From Anisodus tanguticus (lineage: Eukaryota > Streptophyta > Magnoliopsida > Solanales > Solanaceae): a DNA stretch of 64,000 nucleotides. Below, piece after piece: positions 1 to 11,588 of the stretch (position 1 is its first letter; each line of letters starts with the position of its first letter). Location: assembly GCA_034509755.1 (NCBI GenBank), contig CM067555.1, positions 9,060,142 to 9,124,141 of the forward strand, given 5' to 3'. The position numbers were made by a program, and so were the translations under genes. A model generated the notes under the pieces. It saw only the letters and a program-made list of their open reading frames with translations, had not been told where the DNA came from and ran no database searches.

Positions 1-840
1 GGATTATGACTTGTAGTTCTTAGACTTGTGACATAACGGACTTGCTGTCCACCATTTTAAAGTCCAAGAAATTTGGAACCACAACGTCTTGCACAGAAAA
101 TCAGAATGTTTTCATGTCTCAAGTACCACAAATCTCTCATTCTCTAGAGTTCCCTCAGCCAAGACGGGAATGTCCTCATTGATAAATTTTTGTAGACTGA
201 AGGTGGTCAAGTAGAAAAATATTTTATGTTGCCACCTTTTGAAGTCAATATCGGTAATTTTCCCGGCTTCTCTGACGTAGCCATTGCTGGTGCCGGAGTC
301 GTGCGACTTGACGACGCATTAGCCGTTGAATGGCGGTAGCATTCATAACAGAATCAATTTGTTATTCTGTTCCAGTTGTCATAAGATGGATTAATGCACT
401 TTAATCAACAACGAATTCAGAATTTAAAAGAGTCAGTAAATTATTCTGCTCTTCATATATGTATCAAAAAAAAAATTGCCGACACACACACACAAAATAT
501 ATATGTAGTACGAGAAGCATAAAATAGATTGTCCTCTATCATCACTTTAATCCAAGCAACGATCAACTTGAAAATATTCTCTAACATGTTAGTAAAAGTA
601 ATCCACTAAGACTTAGCTAAATTCAAAAATTGAAAGACCGTGAATATCAACCCCGTAAATCTCGGTGGTATTGATTCTGTAGATTTCTAGGATGAAATTC
701 ACATTGCATAGTTGGGATGGATTTCTAGGTTTGATATTGTTGATTGATTTGCAGTTGTTGTCTCTTTGTGATTTATTGGTTGATGCCATGTGTGAGATAT
801 TAGACTTGTACTTTGTTGTCATCTTGTGATTATGATACAT
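1..840. other. Intergenic, no gene recognised
   Basis: AT-rich sequence with stop codons in all frames and no recognisable protein. It holds a short (CA)n followed by (TA)n simple repeat around 484-508. Nothing else here can be supported. Confidence 0.6.
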
Positions 841-914
841 ACCAAGGTAGAGGTAAGGTCTGCATACACTCTACCCTCCTCAGACCCCACGTTGTGAGAT
901 TTCACTGAATATGT

Positions 915-915
<1 letters not shown>
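841..915 (+). repeat. 3' tail of an RTE-LINE/Au-like SINE
   Basis: The stretch carries the run GGTAAGGTCTGCATACACTC, then a polypyrimidine, CAGACCCCACGTTGTG and TTTCACTGAATATGTT. The same block recurs at 29009, 33839 and 48270. I recognise it as the 3' end shared by Solanaceae RTE LINEs and Au-type SINEs. This copy is 5'-truncated and its tail has decayed into (TA)n. Confidence 0.6.
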
Positions 916-945
<30 letters not shown>

Positions 946-1124
946 AATTAGCTCTCCAAACCCACTGCAGTTGATGCTTGGCAACCATTTAAATTATTAT
1001 TTCAAACATAGAGATTTACTATATATATATATATATATATATAGTTAGAATTAGCTCTCCAAACCCACTGCAGTTGATGCTTGGCAACCATTTAAATTAT
1101 TATTTCAAACATAGAGATTTACTC
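916..1124. repeat. 103-bp tandem duplication with (TA)n
   Basis: A unit beginning in (TA)n and containing TTAGCTCTCCAAACCCACTG is present twice with a period of 103 bases (the CCCACTGCAG word starts at 961 and 1064). The copies are almost identical, so the duplication is recent. It abuts the left end of the hAT complex. Confidence 0.8.
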
Positions 1125-1129
1125 ATATC

Positions 1130-4100
1130 TAGGGCTGGCCAGTGGGCTGGGTCGGCCCGGTCCTGACCCCGCCCCGATCTCTCCTAAAAAAAAAGGGTGA
1201 CGGGACTCGAACTCGGGACGGGACCTGGGCTCGTCCCGATCGGGTCCGTCCTGACCCAGGCCCGATACCGCCGACCCGCCCCGGTCCCCTCCCCTTTGCA
1301 AAAAATACCTGTTGCACAACGACCATTTTATATTTTGGCCGTTGTGCAACGCCCATTTTGGCCTCCCCCAACCCCCTACCCACTTAATATTTATTTTTAA
1401 CCCCTAAGTTAATATATTTATACTTTAACCCAATTTCTCAACTATAAATATCTCATTTTCTCTTCATCTTTCTTACAAATCTTCCAACAATCTCTCTAAT
1501 TCTAATCTCTCAATCTATCTCTCTACAACTCTACATTACAATATTATATTTTATTTGTTCATTTGTTTAACTGTATCAAAGTTCAAAAATTGGGAGTGAA
1601 GTTGACAACTAGCTTGACGGTCATCCATCGAGCAAAGTTTCAATTTTCAACCTCGATAACAAGTCGACATTACGTCGGCGTTTGATACCTTCGTTCCTTC
1701 TTTAAATTATTATTGTTACTTTATCTTAATTATCGCACTTAATTTCATTATCTTTAACTATTTATTTGCATAATTAAAATGAAAGGATTAAGAGGTATGT
1801 TTAAGGGTAATGGTGCTTCATCTAGTAGGGGTAACAAGGGCAGGGGTACTTCTTCTAGTCATCTTATTCCTCAGCATGATGATTTGATTGATTAGACTCA
1901 TACAGATGCAATTGAATTTATTAATGATATACTATTAGACGATGAGATATATTCTGCAACTCAACCAAACTTTAATTTAGAAGATAATCTAGATGACACA
2001 CCCACTAGTGCACCTCAAACTGAAACTGGAACGCCTCCTATTCCCCCTAATATGAGATGAGGCCCCACACAACGAAAATTAAAATCTGATGCTTGAGATT
2101 CTTTTTTATAGGGACCAAGAGAATCAAGTAGTTAGATGCTAAATTTGTAAAAATGTTTATAAATTTAAAATGGAAAAAGGTCAGGGTGGGACGAGAGGTT
2201 TATTGAGACATGTACAAAGTTTCACAAAGCTAGGTGGGATGAATACGAGGATACAAAATCGGGTGTGTCAGTGCACTCTTAGTCGGGACAAGGTTCACAT
2301 AGTGTCCCGGATCAAGTACAGGGTCAAATTAACCCGACGACGGGTGGAATTGTAGGCCCTAAATACGATAAACATAGAGATAGGGAAGCAATATCAAAAT
2401 TAGTTGTTGTGGATGATTTGTCTTTTTCATTTCCTTCCTCTCCTGGTTTATTCATTATATTAGAGATATGTATGATCCTGATTTTAACGGTTTTCCTAGA
2501 TCAACTGTTAGGATAAACTTTTTAAATTGCACATGAATATCAACAGTATTTACGTTATTTATTATATCATTTTCCTGGCAAATTATTTGTCACGTCTGAT
2601 ATCGGCCGTAGTACTAACGGCTATGATTATTTAATTGTAACATGTCATTGGATAGATTATAAATGGTTTATGCAAAAATGTATTTTAGCATATAGATATA
2701 TTGATGATAGGCATACTGGAAGTTTTATTGCAGAAAATATTCATCAAGTTTGCGAGTACTATGGAATAACTGATAAAATTATGACTATTACATTAGATAA
2801 TGCATCTTCTAATAATTATGCTATTAGACTTTTAAAAGATCTTTTTATAAAATGTGTGTGTCATATTTATAACTTAGTTGTAAAGGATGGTCCATCACAT
2901 TTTGAAGACATTCTTAATAAAGTAAAATTTGCTATAAACTTTATTTTTAGAAGTAATAGAATACAAAGAAAAAAAGAATATAAAAAAACTTGTCACGATT
3001 GTGGACTACCTTATAGAAAAATTCCCGAAGAAGTAGCGAGTAAGTGGAATTCTTTATATGAACAACTACTTGTTGTTTATGATTATAGAAGACCTATAAC
3101 TTTATTTTTAACGCCCATAATCGAAATTCAACTGATATGGTTGTAGATAACGATTGGGAAAGATTTCAGAACTTATTGTATTTTTAGAGCGAAATTTTTT
3201 CAAGCTGCTAAAGAATTTTCCGGTATTTATTATCCTACTATTTCAACATGTTATTTTATATAGCTCTAATATTTTTGTTACTTAGTGAATATATGAAAAA
3301 ATCATCTTATAAGGCACCTATTAAAAAAATATTTTTTTCTTATTCCCACTATTTATATTATTAGTGTTGTATTAAATCCGACTATTAAAATAGACGGTTG
3401 TAAATCACTTATTGAAACTATTTATGATTGCATAGCTGTACTTCCACCTCCAACTCCAAAAAATCCAAAAGACCAACCACCTAAGGAACCAACTAAAGAA
3501 GAAGTTTTATCTAACATACACGATGAATGTAAAAAATAGTATATAGATATTACCAACAAAAAAGTGCTAGCAATCAACCAGCTTCCATACCATCTTCTTC
3601 TTCTTCAATACAACCTCAAAAAAGATATGATGTTTCTGCGGCTAGTATTGAAAACCTTAGAAATAGAATGCATAGTGGTACCACTACTAATCAAGTTAGC
3701 GAGTTTGATGTTTTTGTTTTGCAGGGTGTTGTACCGTACCAAGCAGTTCTCAATGAAGAAGGACGTAAGGATTTGTTGAAATACTGGAGGGAGAATGAGA
3801 AGACATTTCCGACATTATCAAAGATGGCCCGAGATGTGTTGAACATTCAAGCGTCATCAACAACGTCTAAAAGTGCTTTTTCTGTCGGAAGATTTCAAAT
3901 AGGAGAGCACAGACACTCATTAGCGGGAGACAGTTTGGAGATTGCAGTTTTATTCAAAGATTGGATACGAGCGGAACATAGAAGGTGCGGTCAACCGGAG
4001 ATCAACGAAGAAGACAATGAAAACTACAACGAAATCTTATTCGAGGAAGAAGGAAGCGACGTCGAACAATTTGACCAACAACTTTCAATTCTAACAGAAG

Positions 4101-4137
4101 ATACTCAAGAAACTGTGAGGAAATTAGAAAGAGTATG
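1130..4137 (+). mobile_element. hAT transposon copy 1, 3'-truncated
   Basis: The left terminus reads TAGGGCTGGCCAGTGGGC, matching the terminal inverted repeat of the complete copy at 4483-8005. A GC-rich subterminal block (1140-1300) and an AT-rich leader follow, then a transposase gene. Homology to the complete copy stops near 4137, just inside the end of the transposase gene, where it meets the inverted copy 3. The 3' subterminal block and right TIR are missing, so this copy cannot move by itself. Confidence 0.8.
1779..4137 (+). pseudogene. hAT transposase pseudogene (copy 1), BED/RICESLEEPER type
   Basis: The gene starts with an ATG after AATTAAA, at the same relative place as in copy 2. 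Recognisable blocks are a Ser/Gly-rich N-terminus, remains of a BED zinc-finger region (about 2080-2210), the RNase H-like core with TLDNASSNN (around 2797) and KWNSLYEQL (around 3040), and the C-terminal dimerisation domain with ARDVLNIQASSTTSKSAFS (around 3826). In the intact family this protein cuts and rejoins the transposon ends. Here several stops (for example TAG in the leader at about 1894 and TGA near 2058) and frameshifts split it into at least four frames. The family call is firm; exact breakpoints are approximate. Confidence 0.8.
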
Positions 4138-4474
4138 GTTGACTAGAAGCAGAAACATCATGTCTTTTATTAGGTTGCAGTGAAGTAGAAGAAGATGGTA
4201 CAGAAGTCGGTTGATTATTTGCATTTTGCACTTGGTAATATATATATTTTTAGCATTCAGTGTGTATGCTAGACATAACATCTTCTTTAGTTGGTTCTTC
4301 AGTTGAGTATGTTGGAAGTATTTCTAAGCTTTCATAAATCGTTTCAACAAGTGTTTTACAACCGTCTACTTTAATAGTAGGATTTATTAGCACCAATAAA
4401 ATAAATAGTGGGAATAGGAAAAAAGTATTTTTTAAATTTTATAAATATTTTTATAATAGCTAGCGTGTAAGTTA
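4138..4474 (-). mobile_element. hAT copy 3, distal fragment (inverted)
   Basis: Read on the minus strand this matches the part of the transposase gene that lies between the RNase H core and the dimerisation domain of copy 2 (the Ser-rich linker and the segment before it). It continues at 8014 after the inserted copy 2 is removed. It lacks the dimerisation domain and the 3' terminus and meets copy 1 at about 4137 in head-to-head orientation. Confidence 0.75.
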
Positions 4475-4482
4475 GTTTTTAC

Positions 4483-7400
4483 TAAGGCTGGCCAGTGGGC
4501 CGGGACGGCCCGACCCCGTAACGAGCCCGCCCCGGTCCCGCCCCGACCCCGCTTAAAAAAAAACGGTGGCGGGCCTCGAACTCGGGATGGGACAATGTCT
4601 CGTCCCGCCAGACCCGAGCCCGCCCCAGGCCCGCCCGACCCCGCCCCGACCCCGTCCCGACCCCGACCCCGCCCTTTGTCCCCCCTTTGCAAATATGGTC
4701 GTTGCACCAACGACCATTTTAGATTTTGGCCGTTGGCCAACGGCCATTTTAGGCCTCCCCCCCCCTCCCCCAACACCCCCTACCCCTTAATATTTATTTT
4801 TAACCCATAAGTTATTATATTTACACTTTAACCCAATTTTCCAACTATAAATAACTCATTTTTTCTTCATCTTTCTCACAAATCTTCCTACAATCTCTCT
4901 AATCTCTCAATATATCTCTCTACAAGTCTACATTGTTTGCTAAATATTCAATTTTATTTATTCATTTGGGAATTGGGAGTGAAGTTGGCAACTAGCTTGA
5001 GGATCTTCCATCGAGCAAAGTTTCAATTTTCAACCTCTCGATTACATGTCGACGTTACGTCGGCGTTTGGTACATTCGTTCCTTCATTAAATTATTATTG
5101 TTTGTTTATTTTATTTAGCGCACTTAATTTCATTTACTTTAATTATTTGTTAGCATATAATTAAAATGGAAGGAATTAGAGGTATGTTTAAGGGTAAGGG
5201 TAAGACTTCTTCTAGTAGGGGCGACAACCAGGGCAAGGGTACTTCTTCTAGTCATCTTATTCCTACACAGGATGATTTTGTTGATACTAAACATTTTCCT
5301 ACAATACCATTAGATTTAGACGAGGAACTATTTTCTGGAACTCAAGAAGACTTTAATTTAGACGATGATCTAGATGATACACCCACTAATATTGATGACA
5401 ACACACCCACTAGTGCACCTTCAACTGAAATACCTCATATTCCCCCTAGTATGAGACGAGGTCCAGCAAAACGACCATTAAAATCGATGCATGGACATTT
5501 TTTGATAGGGACGTAGAGAATCAAGTAGCTATATGTAAAATTTGTAAAAATGTTTTAAAATTTAAAGCTGGAAAAGGTCACGGTGGGACGGGGGGTTTAA
5601 TTAGACACGTAGTAAGTGCTCATCCAGCTAGGTATGCCCAATACCAGGCTTCAAAACCGGGTGCGCAAACGCCCGCTCCATCGGGACAAGGTTTACATAT
5701 TGATATTGTCCCGGACCAAGTACATGGTCAAATTAACCCTATGACGGGGGGAATTGTAGGCTCTAAATACAATAAACATAGAGATAGGGAAGCAATATCA
5801 AAATTAGTTGTTGTGGAGGGTTTGCCCTTTTCATTTCCTTCATCTCCCGGTTTTATTCATTACATTAGAGATATATATAATCCTGCTTTTAACGGTTTTC
5901 CTAGATCAACTGTTAAGAGAGATGTATTTAAATTCGCGCATGAATATCAAGAATATTTACGTTTTCATTATATCATTTTAATGGCAAAGTATCTATCACG
6001 TCTGATATAGGTCGTAGTACTAACGGCCATGATTATTTAACTGTAACTTGTCATTGGATAGATTATAAATGGTCTATGCAAAAACGTATTTTAGCGTATA
6101 GATTTATAGATGATAGGCACACTGGTACTTTTATTGCAGATAATATTTATCAAGTGTGCCATTATTACGGAATTACCGATAAAATTATGACTATTACATT
6201 AGATAACGCTTCTTCTAACAATTACGCAATTACAATTTTAAAAAATAGTTTAACTCCATCTTTTCCAGATCATTTTCATATAAAATGCGTGTGCCATATA
6301 TATAACTTAATTGTAAAGGATGGTCTATCACTTTTTGAAGACATTCTTAGTAAAATACAATTTGCTATAAACTTTATTTTTAAAAGTAATAAAGTACAAC
6401 GTAGAAAAGAATATAAAAAAACTTGTCACGATTGTGGACTACCTTATAGAAAAATTTCACAAGAAGTATCCACTAGGTGGAATTCTTTATACGAGCAACT
6501 ACTTGTTGCTTATGACTATAGAATACCTATAACTTTATTTTTTAACTCTCATAATAAAAATCCAGCTGATATGATTTTAGATAGTGATTGGGTAAAAATT
6601 TCCGAACTTATTGTATTTTTAGAGAAATTTTTTCAAGCAACAAAAGAATTTTCCGGTATATATTATCCTACTATTTCAACTATGTTGTTTTATATAACTC
6701 TAATATTTTTATTACTTAGTGAATATATGGAAAAACCAGCTTATAAGGCAGCTATTAAAAAAATGTTTGTCAAAATAAAAAAATATTTTATTCCTATTCC
6801 CTCTATTTATATTATTGGTTCTGTATTAAATCCTACTATTAAAATAGACGGTACTAAATCACTAATTGAAACTATTTACGATTGTATAGAAGTACTACCA
6901 CCTCCAAGTCCCAAAAATCTAAATCACCCACTACCTATTGAACAAACTAAAGAAGAAGTGTTGTCTAGCGTAGAACACCAATGCAAAAAAATATATAGAT
7001 TTTATCAACAAGAAAATGCTAGTAACTTACCGGCTTCCATACCATCTTCTTCATCTTCAACACAACCTCACAAAAGACATGTTGTTTTTGCGGCTAGTAT
7101 TGAAAGCCTCAGAAATAGAATGTGCGGCCGTACCTCTACTAAACAAATTAGCGAGTTGGATATTTTTATTTTGAATGGGTTCTGTACCGTATCAAGAAGT
7201 TATCAATGAAGATGGACATGAAGACTTGCTGAAATACTAGAGGGGGAATGAGAAGACCTTTCCGACACTTTCATTGATGGCCCGAGATGTTTTGAACATT
7301 CAAGCGTCATCAACTGCGTCTGAAAGCGCTTTTTCTGCCGGCAGATATAAGAATGGAAACCACAGACACTCATTAGCCGGAGACAACTTGGAAATTGCAG

Positions 7401-8005
7401 TATTATTCAGCGATTGGATACGAGCGGAGCGGAGAAGGTGCGGTCAACCGGAGACTAACGAAGAAGAAGATGAAAACTACAACGAAATCTTAACCGAAGG
7501 TAGTGGAAGCGGCGTGGATCAATTTGACCAACAAATATCAATTCCAACCGAAGAACCACAGGAAATCATCAAGCAATTAGAACATGTTTTTTTGAGAATG
7601 TAATTTTTTTAATTGCAATTTTATTATGTAATTTGCAACTTTTGGACAACACCACAAAGTTGCAATTTAGATTTTAGACAATTGTATTTGTATTACAAAA
7701 AAATCATATGTCTATTAAATAATATAAGAGGCACAAAAACAGCCTTGGGATGTTTTTATTACACTATCTTGTTTTGTCTATTGAGTTTTTTTTATACATA
7801 TGTTATTTAAAAAATAAAAAAGGAAAACCCGCCAGACCCCGCCCCGAGCCCGACCCCGCCCCGTCCCGATACCGACGGGATCGGGATCGGGACGGGACTG
7901 GAGCAAGTCCCGCCAGACCCCGCCAGACCCGACCCCGACCCCTTCTCCCGTCCCACCCCGACCCCGACCCCGCCAGACCCGAGCCCGGCCCACTGGCCAC
8001 TCCTA
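4483..8005 (+). mobile_element. Complete hAT transposon (copy 2) with 8-bp TSD
   Basis: The termini are TAAGGCTGGCCAGTGGGC on the left and the reverse complement of TAGGAGTGGCCAGTGGGC on the right. They are flanked by a perfect 8-bp direct repeat GTTTTTAC (4475-4482 and 8006-8013), as expected for hAT insertion. Element length is 3523 bp. Both subterminal regions (4490-4680 and 7826-7990) are GC-rich arrays of GACCCCG-like words on the plus strand; the body is AT-rich. The insertion interrupts copy 3, so it is the youngest of the three. Its transposase gene is broken, so movement would need transposase supplied by another copy. Confidence 0.92.
5166..7603 (+). pseudogene. hAT transposase pseudogene (copy 2)
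   Basis: This is the best-preserved transposase here. Order of blocks: Ser/Gly and acidic N-terminus (5166-5480), BED zinc finger with CKICKN and a final H-x4-H (5540-5625), RNase H-like catalytic core with TSDIG (about 6000), TLDNASSNN (about 6196) and RWNSLYEQL (about 6478), a Ser-rich linker (about 7040), and the hAT dimerisation domain with ARDVLNIQASSTASESAFS (from 7280). Breaks: a one-base loss near 5482 (AAATCGATGC against AAATCTGATGC in copy 1), a shift near 5965, a shift near 7175, and a TAG replacing a Trp codon at about 7239. The unbroken piece 6076-7209 covers most of the core. It resembles plant RICESLEEPER/DAYSLEEPER-like proteins. Confidence 0.85.
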
Positions 8006-8013
8006 GTTTTTAC

Positions 8014-9572
8014 ATATATTCATTAAGTAACAAAAATATTAGAGCTATATAAAATAACATAGATGAAATAGTAGGATAATAAATCCCAGAAAATTCCTTA
8101 GTAGCTAGAAAAAATTTCTCTAAAAATGTGATAAGTTCCAAAATTTTATCTCAATCATCATCTACAAGCATGTCTGTTGAATTTTGATTATGAGCGTTAA
8201 ATATTAATGTTATAGGTCTTCTATACTCATGAGCAACAAGTAGTTGCTCATACAAATAATTGCACCTAGTCAAAACTTCTTCTGAATTTTTCTATAAGGT
8301 AATCCACAATCATGACAATTTTTTTATACTCTTTGCGTCTTTGTATTTTATACCTTTAAAAATAAAGTTTATAGCGAATTGTACTTCATCAAGGATGTTT
8401 TTAAAAAGTTTTAGGACATCCTTTACAACTAAGTTATAAATATGACATGCACATCTAACATGAAAAATATCGGGAAAAGATGGAGTAAATCGAGTTTTTA
8501 AAATGTTTACAGCATAATCATTAGAAGAAGCATTATCTAATGTAATAGTCATAATTTTATTAGTAACTCCATAATATTCACAAATTTCATGAATATTTCT
8601 TGAAATAAAAGCTCTATTGTGCTTTTCATCAATATATCTATATGCTAATATAAGTTTTTGCATAGACCAATTCTGATCTATCCAATGACATGTAACAGTT
8701 AAATAATTATTACCGTTAGTACTATGGCCTATATTAGAAGTGATAGTCACTTTGCCATTAAAATGATACAATGCATAACGTAATTACTGTTGATATTCAT
8801 GGGCAAGTTTAAAAACATCTCTTCTAACAGTTGATCTAGAAAAATCGTTAAAAATGATTATATGTTTCTCTAATGTAATGAATAAAACCATGAGATGAAG
8901 GAAATGAAAAAGGCAAACCCTCCACAACAACTAATTTTGCTAATTTTCCCTATCTCTGTGTTTATCATATTTGAGACCTATAATTCCCCCCGCCATCGGG
9001 TTAATTCGACCTTGTACTTGGTCGGAGACACTATGTGAACCTTATCCCGAATCAGAAGGCATTTGCATACACGATTTTTCAGTCATGTATTAGTTATACC
9101 TTGCTTTGTGAGAGTTTTCTACATGTCTCATTAAACCTCCCGTCCCACCTTGACCTTTTCCATTTTTAAATTTATAAACTTCGCGATAATTTTACATATA
9201 GCTAGTTGATTACCAATGTCCCTATAAAAAAAAATTGCATGCAACTGATTTTAATTTTCGTTGTTTTTGGCCTCGACTCATACTAGGGGGAATATGAGGC
9301 ATTCCAGTTTCAGGTTGAGTCTCGGTCTGAGCCTGATGTGGAGGTGCACTAATGGGTGTGTTATCTAAATTATCTTCTAATTCATTTTCTAAATTAAAGT
9401 TTGGTTCAGATGTAGAATATACATCATGATATAATGGTATATTAATATTAACACTTAAAATATCAGTTTTATCTATATGGGTGAAATCATTGTAATTAGG
9501 ATTACTAGAAGATGCACCCTTACCCATGTTACCCCAAGTACCTCTACCAGAAAAACGTCCACTTCGTTCCAT
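8014..9572 (-). pseudogene. hAT transposase pseudogene (copy 3)
   Basis: Reading the minus strand from an ATG at 9572, an N-terminal frame runs to 9222. Degraded BED-finger sequence follows. The RNase H core returns at 8771-8310 with the TLDNASSN motif and the segment YHFNGKVTITSNIG, where the first catalytic Asp of the other copies reads Asn. Several frameshifts and stops are present. The gene is cut by copy 2 and finishes, without its dimerisation domain, at 4138. Confidence 0.78.
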
Positions 9573-9943
9573 TATAATTATGCAAATAAATAATTAAAGA
9601 TAATGAAATTAAGTACGATAATTAAAATTAAGTAACAATAATAATTTAAAGAAGGAACGAAGGTATCAAACGTCGACGTGTAATCGAGGTTGAAAATTGA
9701 AACTTTGCTCGATTATCCTCAAGTTAGTTGTCAACTTCACTCCCAATTTTTGAACTTTGATAGAAAATAGCAAATAAAATATAATATTTAGTAGGCAATG
9801 TAGACTTGTAGAAATAGAGATAGAGAGATAATAGGAAGATTAAGAGAAAAATGAGGTATTTATAGTTGAGAATAGGGTTAAAGTGTAAATATACTAACTT
9901 AGGGGTTAAAATAAATATTATGTGGGTATGGGGGTTTATGGAG

Positions 9944-9944
<1 letters not shown>

Positions 9945-9973
<29 letters not shown>
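9945..9973 (+). repeat. Homopolymer of 29 G
   Basis: An unbroken run of 29 G lies in the leader of hAT copy 3. The equivalent place in copy 2 (4757-4785) is a C-rich run read on the other strand, so the tract grew from a family feature. Its exact length is likely to be unreliable in an assembly. Confidence 0.85.
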
Positions 9974-9975
<2 letters not shown>

Positions 9976-10250
9976 AAATGGCAGTTATAGCCGTTTCCAA
10001 CGGCTAAAATTGAAATTAGATCGTTGTGCAACGGTTATTTCTACAAAGGGGAGGGGGACGGGGCGGGTTGTGGGGCGGGATTGGCGGGATCGGAATGGGC
10101 GGGATGAACCCCAGTCTCGTCCCGAGTTCGATCCTCCACACCGTCATTTTCCATCCCGTTTTTTAAGGGGGTCGGGGCGGGTAGCGAGTAGCGGGACGGA
10201 CCGGGTCGGGATCAGGCCGACCCGGTCCACTGGACACCCTTACTCACCGC

Positions 10251-11588
10251 TTGTGCACGTCTCTATTATTTCACCACATACCTAAAAAAATTATGCACAC
10301 TTTTCGCTGAAAGAAGTTCTAAAAAATACTTTTAATAAAAATAATGTGTTTGATCAAATCAATTAAAATAGTTCTAAGATAATATTTGAAGTGTCAAATT
10401 ATAAAAATTTAAAAAAAGGCATGTAATGATTCAGTTTGCACTAATTATTTAGATATATAAAGGATCTAAATTTATCACAGAAGACTTTAACTACGTTTTC
10501 AATTCCTTGAAATATCATTGCTCACACCAATCCATCTTTAAGTGAATTGCATATGAAAAATACTGTACGTGCTACTGTAGCAATCACCGTATTGCTTTGG
10601 ATAGACAACAACAAAAGCCAATCACCAGAAAGATATGAAGAACAACGGATTGGGCTCCACAATTAGTCAATGTGAATGGAATTCATCCGTGAAAAGATTA
10701 ACCAATTAACCATGTAAACACCAATCAATGGGAACTTCACTAACAATAGAAGTTTTAGAAGTTGGCAAAGTGGATGGAATTAGTTTCCTCACCCAAATAT
10801 TGATAAAACTGTGAAAAGACTGATAGAAAGGAGCTTAAACAGATAGAGCAGTCCAGCAGCCAAGGGATAGAAGTGTTTCTGGGAGAAGGAAGGCTGGAAT
10901 GCCAACATGCATCTATTATATTGAATTTATCCGATAGTCCCCATTTTGGGAACGTAAAGTGCCAAAGTCATTTAATAGGTAAGTTGTCAATTCCTAGACT
11001 ATATAATGTAATTTATGTGCTGGGTTACGATCGGACATTTTATCAAAGGTTTCTAATTTACCCTTGTGTCGTTCATGTTGAAGCAGAGAATGGGTGCAAA
11101 GCGGACGGTTTTAAAGCGGATTCCCTATTCATTAGATAGAGACGATCACCAAGATCTCGCGATCCGCTGCCAAATTCCAATTCCAAGAGCTCGGATTGGA
11201 TCGGTATTGAGCTCTCTTATGAGCATTCTCAATATTACATCTTGAAGATGACTCAGAACCTTAATTTAGCAAAGAGTTGAATACCGTTATACCTCATCTT
11301 AACAGATAGATCAGCTTTAACTAGAGTAAATTTCACTATTTGTAACACGTACAGTTGGCATATACTAACAATTCTCAACCTTCAGCTTTTGCAAGAACAT
11401 TGCACGCACAGAAGACAAGACTTGTTATGAGCAGAGAAACGAGGTCCTTTCATTAGTCAGACATACTTTATCATCTAAATAAAGTGTTGTGATACACATT
11501 GGTGAAACATCAATCCACAAACTTAAAATTCATAATTGTACCATAGCTCTTCTAAGACGTGCCAAGATCTGTATCTTGCTTGAAGGGA
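10251..11588. other. Intergenic and probable SEN54 3' flank
   Basis: No protein domain recognised. The part nearest 11589 would hold the 3' untranslated region of the minus-strand SEN54 gene. Short open frames here (for example 10873-11139) show no known motif and are treated as chance. Confidence 0.5.

Larger units (their letters stand above)
8014..10242 (-). mobile_element. hAT copy 3, proximal part (inverted)
   Basis: On the minus strand this runs from a terminus TAAGGGTGTCCAGTGGAC (ending at plus position 10242) through a GC-rich subterminal block (10050-10235), an AT-rich leader and the first two thirds of the transposase gene, up to the insertion point of copy 2. Removing copy 2 and one GTTTTTAC joins it to 4138-4474. 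The 3' end of this element is absent. Confidence 0.82.

Noticed and set aside
1119..1400. Overlapping open frames on both strands in the GC-rich block
   Set aside because: They come from the hAT subterminal array; low stop density follows from high GC, and the Pro/Arg/Gly-rich products match nothing.
4432..4810. Pro-rich and Gly-rich frames on both strands
   Set aside because: Same cause, the left subterminal array of hAT copy 2.
7750..8052. Pro/Arg-rich frames at the right end of hAT copy 2
   Set aside because: Right subterminal array; no start context or known domain.
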